NCBI RefSeq assembly: GCF_002575655.3 | Contig: NC_053039.3 | Location: 219,747,622-219,811,621 of the forward strand | Source of the DNA: Aegilops tauschii subsp. strangulata | Taxonomy: Eukaryota; Streptophyta; Magnoliopsida; Poales; Poaceae | Direction: 5' to 3' | DNA: 64,000 nucleotides | Shown here: positions 57,127-64,000 of the stretch, one piece after another | How positions within the stretch are numbered: the stretch's first letter is position 1 | Layout of the letters: each line of letters opens with the position of its first letter | Notes under the pieces: model-generated | The model's database searches: none | The model's input: only the letters and a program-made list of their open reading frames with translations | What the model was told of the DNA's origin: nothing | Program-made: the position numbers and the translations under genes

Positions 57127-57158
57127 CTTCCGTTGCAACGCATGGGCCATTTTGCTAG
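57127..57158 (+). mobile_element. Helitron-like 3' terminus
   Basis: The perfect 10-bp palindrome CGTTGCAACG (57131-57140) is followed 14 nt later by CTAG (57155-57158) and then T. A short hairpin a little upstream of CTRR|T is the Helitron 3' signature. The terminus resembles that of the foldback units at 21332-21949 (..GGGCATCTTGCTAG|T). Confidence 0.5.
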
Positions 57159-57211
57159 TTTGTACTAAAGTTAGTACAAAGTTTGAGATATTTATTTTGG
57201 CACAGAGGGAG
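57159..57211. mobile_element. Right half of a Stowaway MITE
   Basis: Ends ..TTATTTTGGCACAGAGGGAG, with TA at 57212-57213. The inner part holds a palindrome TTTGTACTAA..TTAGTACAAA. The left half is not found on the other side of the insertions and is presumably deleted. Confidence 0.65.
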
Positions 57212-57213
57212 TA

Positions 57214-57423
57214 TACGTCAGAGAGTAACGTCCCATCCATCTCCAATGGAAGGAAACCAGGGACGCAAAAGTAGCCATGGTGGCAAAGCAATCAAAGATC
57301 AAGGTACCTGCTAATCATGAAAAAGGCAATTCTACCACAGACAGAGACCATGTGAAGTTTGTGACCTATCACTGAGTTCTAAAGGCTGCCTAAGCTCAAA
57401 ATCAAAATGTCAGTCAATGATGC
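57214..57423 (-). other. 3' untranslated/downstream region of the CCA-enzyme gene
   Basis: Non-coding sequence directly after the stop codon on the minus strand. No AATAAA signal is visible before the Stowaway half. Confidence 0.5.
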
Positions 57424-60400
57424 TCAAGTGCTGCATTCTATTTTCTGGCGTTTTGACTGCTGTTCCGACTGCTTCATCCACTCCATGCACTCCTCCATAG
57501 TACCCTGAGGATGCGCAAGCTGCCACTTCACTAGCCGTTGTTGCTGGGAGAAAGTGTACATCTTTGTGTTAAGTAAGAACGCACAGGAACTGGAATAGTA
57601 TGATCAGTTGGTTTACAGGGGGTTCGTACATACCCATTTTCCAATCAAGGGACCTCCGGACTTGACCTGCATGACCCCCATAATGGCCTTTCCATCAAGC
57701 AACGGCTTCATTTTCCATACGCCATCAAGATCTGGTCAAGTGGAACAACAAGGTATAAATCAGGAGGTAGTTATGAGAGGAACACATCAACTATCAATGA
57801 CAGGAAACTAAAAAGATCATTAGGTAAGTTCTTTACCAAGGTCAATTATTGATCGCTCCACACTGATGTATCTCTCTTTCCTTTTATCTAGTTCATCCTG
57901 CTTGCTGAGGGAATCACTGGCATTGCCAACTTCTGGATAGACAAGAGTTGAGATAAACAGTGCCACACGCCAAAAACCTTTTATTTCACGAAGTATAAGT
58001 CCTGAAATGCTCAAACTGTCAGAAATTTTATCCAGTAACACAAGGAAATAAGAATACTGCAAACAAATTGATCCAATACCCTAACAAGTTAAATTAAAAG
58101 ATATCATGTGCCTAGAATGCCCATAATAAGACCATCAGAAACTTCAAATTTTAAGGAACCGACCAATATGAAGGACATTCCAAATTTAAAAATAAGGATG
58201 GCCAGCACTAACCTGCAAAAACACGTTTCACTAGGTCTGTTGGTATCTCTAGATATTCATCATCCAGCTTCTCTTTCACAGTTTCCAGATTCTCATTTGA
58301 CTCCAGGAGAAGAATTAATTCAGCAAACTTTTCACTCACAACATGTATGTTCACAATCTTTCAACACAGAACGGATAATGAAAAGTTAATTTTTTTAATT
58401 AAATTATACAACACATGCAAGCATAAACAAATGCTTTCGAGATTAGGCCTGCTCAATAAAGTGTACCGTGTCAGCATCACTAGCTTTCAGCTTTAGAGAG
58501 TCCCGAATAATATAGCTAACAACTGGAACCTGCAGATGACACAACAGGCCTGTTATAGTACTTCCATAAAACAGTAGAGGGCAAATGAATGTGATGATTA
58601 TCAAGCTGTTTAGTTTGTTAACAAATTTACCCACCTCCAAGAGTTTCTTTGTAAATAACATAAACCATTTTATACCTTGCAAAGAACCCGCCATCTAACA
58701 AAAAGTTAGGCTAGACTATCAGGCAAAGATTAGCACCTCATGTTCGGCTTCAGATGAAGCTTAACCTATCCGGAAAAATACCTATTTCTATGAAACAAGC
58801 AAGCATACCCAGGTAGACACTTGCAGAGCATTGAAGAGTGTCCGCAGGGTAGACTATAATAGAATATTTGACCTGCTTATGTACATACTGTTTGGATTAG
58901 GAAAAAAAGATAATGCATGAGTTAGATGATCTTATTCCTATGTTTAATGTAGGAAAAACGGAATATGGTCATGATGCCCAAGCCTGCCCTCTCCGATCAG
59001 TCTAGTTATGAGTTTGTTCACTTACACCATTGCATAAAAGTCGATGACTTAGTCAACCAAAGAACATCAAGCGTATACAGAGTTTTGCCCTTTTAAATAG
59101 TTAAATGTTTGGATTTAGACAAATCTGGAGGATGCCTGAGTTGGATGTTACCTTCTTTGATTTTTTGTCCATGTAGAACATATTTCGAACTGGAGTAAAT
59201 AGCGCGCTATACAGGCAAAGCCTTTGCTGTTCATCCTAAAAATCATAGTAGATCTTAAGAGTTAGGAAAACAAAAATAACATCCATAACAGTCAAGTATG
59301 TGTTTCTTGGTAGCCATTGCACATAACTTGTAGTAAAGCTGCCTACCATAGTAATTCTAGATACAGTACTATACTAGTGAGAAACTTTTATAATAGATTT
59401 TCTGAATTACAGTGCTATACAAAATCAACTATAAGACTGCAACGAATCTATAGAGAGATACTTGAATGATTTAGAGCAATATTTTGTACTCCCAGCCGTC
59501 ATGGTTCCATCAGGTTCAAAAACATTCTATAAATGCCTTAAGAATCCAATACTGCTACAGAGAAGAATCAGAATAATGTTGGTTTGTTATAAATTATTTC
59601 GAGGTTACTTAAGTTTTACTTTCGGTCATATGCATTTCAATGTCAACACAGGAAACAGCTAAAAATAACATGTCATGCAGGAAACATGATTTTGGGGGTG
59701 TTATTTAACAAGATATATGATGAGAACTCCGCAGACCTGTGACTTGGAATCAGAACCACAACTGAACACAGAACGGCCAATAGAATGTGCAAGTTTCCAT
59801 GCTGCTTCAAGATGTGAAACACAAAGCCTGAACCAACAGAAAATATGAGCTATTGGAAACAAATAGACAAGTGCATACTAATTTGTAAAAGTCTACCAAG
59901 TCAAAAAATCTGAAGAGTAACTCTGTGACATATAGTTGGGTACTTCCATATTGCATGTAGTCCAAACATACATACTAGCATACTACTCCCTCTGTTCCTA
60001 AATATTTGTCTTTTAGATATTTTAAATGGACTACCACATACGGATGTATATAGACATATTTTAGAGTGTAGATTCACTCATTTTGCTCCGTATGTAGTCA
60101 CTTGTTGAAATCCCTAGAAAGACAAATATTTAGGAACGGAGGGAGTAGAACAGATACATACCAATCATGTTTGTCAAGAGCTGGAGGCTCTAGTTTCTCA
60201 GGAAAAGCAAAAACAACATAAAACAATCCCAAATCACGGATATAGCGCAGTGCATTGACAGGGTGTTTGTCTGACATCATGAGGTCTACCTGCACAATAT
60301 GCAAACTACAATATTAGTGACCTGGGGATTTGCTTGGTGTCACTCAATACACAATGGCAAAATTCCGTTACTTGTACAAAAAAGCAGGAAGAAGCAAGGA

Positions 60401-63400
60401 AACATCGGTTGACAGTTAGTGTAGAAATCAGACCTCATGACCAATTCGTTCTCTGCTAATCTTGCTACCAAGTTCAGACTTCACCTTTTCATCAGAAGCG
60501 GCTTCTTTCAAATCTTCAGCTAATGTAAAGCTGAATCTAGCAGCTGCCAGAGATGAATATTAGCATATGCAAAGAAAATAATACTAATCCAAGTCACTGT
60601 CACACCCTTTAATTATACGCCATAGCAGGCATTTGCACTAGCAAGCAAGTGGGTAAGATTTCAACTTATCAGAGAGAGATACACTTTATAATGTTTTCAG
60701 CTAAGATTACCTAAGTAGAAATTGCTTGAAGTTAAGATGCTATTAGCAAGTCAAACTTATCATGAACACCTCTAAAATCATAAAATTATAGAAAGTATTA
60801 GTACTCATAATAAAATTAGAAAAAGATCACCCGAACTATTTGAGATTGATCACAGGACGTACCAAACCGAATTGCTCTAAGAACCCTGAGGGGGTCATCC
60901 AGGAAAGTTGACTTGGCAGGTAAAGGAGTATCAATGAGGCCCTTTTTCAGATCTTCAAGACCTTCACGTAGTATGGGATCACCACGTGTTTATAAAATGG
61001 TCAGCATGAGTACATAACAGCGAGAATTTACAAAATAATGGCATAGGTTTAGAAACTAGTAATAGCAAAGAAACTAACCTCTTCCAGTTAAATCTTCCAC
61101 TGATTTAGTGTTGATATTGAAGAATAAGCTGTTGAAGTTTGGATTTTAGAAAGACTAAATAGGGAACTAAGTTAAACCTTGAAATCAACATTGTAGCAAT
61201 GAAAGTATGACATTACAGAATACCAAATTCATTTTGGAAAGAAATCACATGGCATTACCTATTGATTGTTAGGTCCCTGCGGAGTGCATCTTCTTTGGCT
61301 GTTCCAATCTCCTACACATTACAAAGCATGGGATAGCTGTAAATTGCCTGTGCCTTGCGATAGATTATCAAAAGTAAAGAGATGAATAAGAAACAAAGAG
61401 TTGCAAATACTGAGCCACCAAACATACAACAACAAAGCCTTTAGTCCCAAACAAGTTGGGGTAGGCTAGAGGTGAAACCCATAAGATCTCGCAACCAACT
61501 CATGGCTCTGGCACATGGATAGCAAGCTTCCACGCACCCCTGTCCATAGCTAGCTCTTTGGTGATACTCCAATCCTTCAGGTCTCTCTTAACGGACTCCT
61601 CCCATGTCAAATTCAGTCTACCCCGCCCTCTCTTGACATTCTCCGCACGCTTTAGCCGTCCGCTATGGACTGGAGCTTCTGGAGGCCTGCGCTGAATATG
61701 CCCAAACCATCTCAGACGATGTTGGACAAGCTTCTCCTCAATTGGTGCTACCCCAACTCTATCTCGTATATCATCATTCCGGACTCGATCCTTCCTCGTG
61801 TGGCCACACATCCATCTCAACATACGCATCTCCGCCACACCTAACTGTTGAACATGTCGCCTTTTAGTCGGCCAACACTCCGCGCCATACAACATTGCGG
61901 GTCGAACCGCCGTCCTGTAGAACTTGCCTTTTAGCTTTTGTGGCACTCTCTTGTCACAGAGAATGCCAGAAGCTTGGCGCCACTTCATCCATCCGGCTTT
62001 GATTCGATGGTTCACATCTTCATCAATACCCCCATCCTCCTGCAACATTGACCCCAAATACCGAAAGGTGTCCTTCCGAGGTACCACCTGGCCATCAAGG
62101 CTAACCTCCTCCTCCTCACACCTAGTAGTACTGAAACCGCACATCATGTACTCGGTTTTAGTTCTACTAAGCCTAAACCCTTTCGATTCCAAGGTTTGTC
62201 TCCATAACTCTAACTTCCTATTTACCCCCGTCCGACTATCGTCAACTAGCACCACATCATCCGCAAAGAGCATACACCATGGGATATCTCCTTGTATATC
62301 CCTTGCGACCTCATCCATCACCAATGCAAAAAGATAAGGGCTCAAAGCTGACCCCTGATGCAGTCCTATCTTAATCGGGAAGTCATCGGTGTCGACATCA
62401 CTTGTTCGAACACTTGTCACAACATTATCGTACATGTCCTTGATGAGGGTAATGTACTTTGCTGGGACTTTGTGTTTCTCCAAGGCCCACCACATGACAT
62501 TCCGCGGTATCTTATCATAGGCCTTCTCCAAGTCAATGAACACCATATGCAAGTCCTTCTTTTGCTCCCTATATCTCTCCATAAGCTGTCGTACCAAGAA
62601 AATGGCTTCCATGGTCGACAACCTAGGCATGAAACCAAACTGATTTTTGGTCACGCATGTCATTCTTCTTAAGCGGTGCTCAATGACTCTCCCATAGCTT
62701 CATTGTATGGCTCATCAGCTTAATTCCACGGTAATTAGTACAACTCTGAACATCCCCCTTGTTCTTGAAGATTGGTACTAATATACTCCGTCTCCACTCT
62801 TCTGGCATCTTGTTTGCCCGAAAAATGAGGTTGAAAAGCTTGGTTAGCCATACTATCGCTATGTCCCCGAGACCTTTCCACACCTCAATGGGGATACAAT
62901 CAGGGCCCATCGCCTTGCCTCCTTTCATCATTTTTAAAGCCTCCTTCACCTCAGACTCCTGGATTCGCCGCACAAAACGCATGTTGGTCTCATCAAAGGA
63001 GCCACCAAACATAAGTGTATCAAATTACAAGTGAATCAACATATATTTTAGTAGTTTGCCACGTTGAAAATACACACGGCAAAGTAAAAGACTTTGAAAA
63101 AGATCAAGACATGCAAAGAGATAATGTTTGTGCATAAGCTCAACAAAATGAGTACAAAAAGCAATGCTAAATGCATGTGCATACCACAGTAGGAATACGA
63201 CTGTTTTCAGCATACTTTTCGGACCTCAAGTTGACAAAATCAATCCATATGCCATATATAAGCATTCTTGCAGTTTCCAAGTGCTTGGATTGATCAGGGT
63301 TGCTGCCAAAAAAGAAGGTATAAATGGCCGCAGCTACATGATAAAATGCAAGGAACATATACAGAGTACTCTGTTTGCATTAAACTGTGACGATTTCCTT

Positions 63401-63940
63401 TGTTCCCATGCATACGCAATTGACCTCAAGGAAAATTATATTGTATAAAAGCATAAAGGTCAAAAATATACCACCACCACCACCACCACCACCCCCCCCC
63501 CCCACCACCCCCGCCCCCTCTCCCCCAAACACACACACACACACACACACCAGCCCATGCCATAAGCACACACACAGGTGAGCGCACATGCAGCCCTGCC
63601 ACAACTAATTCTCTCGAGGGCTAGGGGAGTAACCCGGTTCGAAAAATAATTCTCATGAGTAGCCAGAGTCACCCAAGCACACGAAGGGCAATCAGAATAC
63701 AACACGGGAATACAAAATCAACCTACTTAGTAAGAATGGATATCAGCAAACAAAAAGCTCCTGAAATAATATTAGGAGTGTCAGAATTAGAGTAATAAAA
63801 ATTTCATACCACTGGATAACGCCGATTCCTTTCTGCTCTTCACCCATGAATTTTGAGTACTCATTTACTCTCTCACAGAAATTTTGGCCCGTCATATTAT
63901 CAAGTGCAATGTCAATGTCAGCAGAGCCTTTCCCCAATAG
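57424..63940 (-). CDS. CCA: tRNA nucleotidyltransferase (CCA-adding enzyme), 5' partial
   Basis: Adds the CCA end to tRNAs. Fourteen exons, all with GT..AG introns, read in one frame (484 codons and stop): 63810-63940, 63185-63302, 61259-61311, 61079-61128, 60863-60961, 60434-60543, 60162-60289, 59737-59827, 59152-59235, 58467-58529, 58213-58357, 57837-58001, 57634-57731, 57424-57543. Exon lengths total 1455 nt, divisible by 3. Motifs, counting from the first visible residue: [13 protein letters not shown] with the DxD metal site (residues 8-10), RRDLTINSLFFN (94-), [12 protein letters not shown] (139-150), ERIGHE (182-187), and the plant-type C-terminus [20 protein letters not shown] through [12 protein letters not shown]. 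The N-terminal exons, including any organelle-targeting peptide, lie beyond the right edge; plant enzymes are about 560-600 residues. No stop or frameshift is seen, so it looks functional. Confidence 0.95.
59986..60145. mobile_element. Stowaway MITE in a CCA-enzyme intron
   Basis: 160 bp with long TIRs (CTCCCTCTGTTCCTAAATAT and complement) and TA duplications at 59984-59985 and 60146-60147. It lies in the intron between exons 59737-59827 and 60162-60289, ending only 16 bp from the donor side of the latter exon. Confidence 0.92.
61427..62998 (-). mobile_element. RTE-type LINE, 5'-truncated, in a CCA-enzyme intron
   Basis: Minus-strand insertion flanked by a perfect 15-bp duplication GAGCCACCAAACATA (61412-61426 and 62999-63013). 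Its 3' end on the minus strand is a short (TTG)n tail after GGGACTAAAGGCTTTG, as in plant RTE elements. Only the RT and C-terminal part of the ORF is present, so it is 5'-truncated as usual for LINEs. It lies in the same orientation as the host gene and accounts for most of the 1873-bp intron. Confidence 0.92.
61500..62998 (-). pseudogene. RTE LINE reverse transcriptase, truncated, one frameshift
   Basis: The frame from 62998 ([16 protein letters not shown], then [20 protein letters not shown]) shifts near 62690 inside a GAGAG run, where two bases appear to be missing. It then continues open from 62663 to 61500. RT motifs: [41 protein letters not shown] and the catalytic [12 protein letters not shown]. 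The C-terminal part ([38 protein letters not shown]) is typical of plant RTE proteins. The endonuclease domain is absent. Apart from the frameshift the sequence is well kept, in line with a young insertion. Confidence 0.9.
63472..63552. repeat. Microsatellites (CCA)n, poly-C and (AC)n
   Basis: A run of (CCA)n at 63472-63490, then C-rich sequence, then (AC)n at 63531-63550, within the intron between the exons at 63185-63302 and 63810-63940. The CCA repeat has no evident link with the enzyme's function. Confidence 0.9.
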
Positions 63941-64000
63941 CTGCCAAGAATATGCCAAAGCAACAGTTAAGTCCCAACACTACCAAACCATCATTCCATA

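Noticed and set aside
63472..63490. (CCA)n repeat inside the CCA-adding enzyme gene as a regulatory signal
   Set aside because: An ordinary intronic microsatellite next to poly-C and (AC)n; the enzyme acts on tRNA ends, so the match is coincidence.
1..64000. CRISPR array, bacterial operon or phage-like system
   Set aside because: Repeats present are tandem or transposon-derived without unique spacers. All recognised proteins are plant or plant-transposon types.

Overview
This window is plant nuclear DNA, almost certainly from a large-genome Triticeae grass (wheat, Aegilops or barley group). The reasons are BARE/Angela-type copia LTRs, Athila- and Tekay-type Ty3/gypsy elements with long LTRs, a CACTA element with the Triticeae-style terminus, Stowaway MITEs with CTCCCTC termini and TA duplications, and one clearly legible host gene with small exons and GT..AG introns. 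No bacterial operon, rRNA, CRISPR or convincing tRNA gene was seen.

Layout, left to right. (1) 1-18392 is a three-layer LTR-retrotransposon nest on the minus strand. An Angela/BARE copia element (4345-18392) has a Tekay-like gypsy element in its 3' LTR (1-4344, running off the left edge). It has an Athila-like non-autonomous element in its 5' LTR (11629-17334, GACCC target duplication). (2) 18393-25500 is a patchwork of small pieces. It holds a broken gene coding for 31-residue repeats, several MITEs (one Stowaway carrying a Tourist-like MITE, another carrying a 618-bp foldback unit), and a gene remnant split by a solo copia LTR. (3) About 25500-35632 is the 3' part of a CACTA (En/Spm) transposon. 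It has a decayed TNP2-type transposase, an opposing GRF zinc-finger gene, long arrays of subterminal repeats and the right terminus. (4) 35633-57211 is a second repeat block: an L1-type LINE (minus), an Athila-like element (plus) fused by deletion to a Tekay-like gypsy 3' half with a 3.95-kb LTR, and a copia element with 204-bp LTRs and a CTTCC duplication inserted near a Helitron-like 3' end. (5) 57424-63940 is the only intact-looking host gene: 14 exons (484 codons) of a minus-strand tRNA nucleotidyltransferase (CCA-adding enzyme), with its 5' exons beyond the right edge. Its introns hold a Stowaway MITE and a 5'-truncated RTE-type LINE with a 15-bp target duplication.

No complete, obviously new biological system is present. 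The items most worth following up are the 31-residue repeat gene, the foldback unit that could give a long double-stranded RNA hairpin, the 395-residue ORF of unknown function in the Athila-like element, the regular repeat architecture of the CACTA end, and the recent LINE insertion in the CCA-enzyme intron. All protein assignments come from reading translated motifs by eye; no database search was run.
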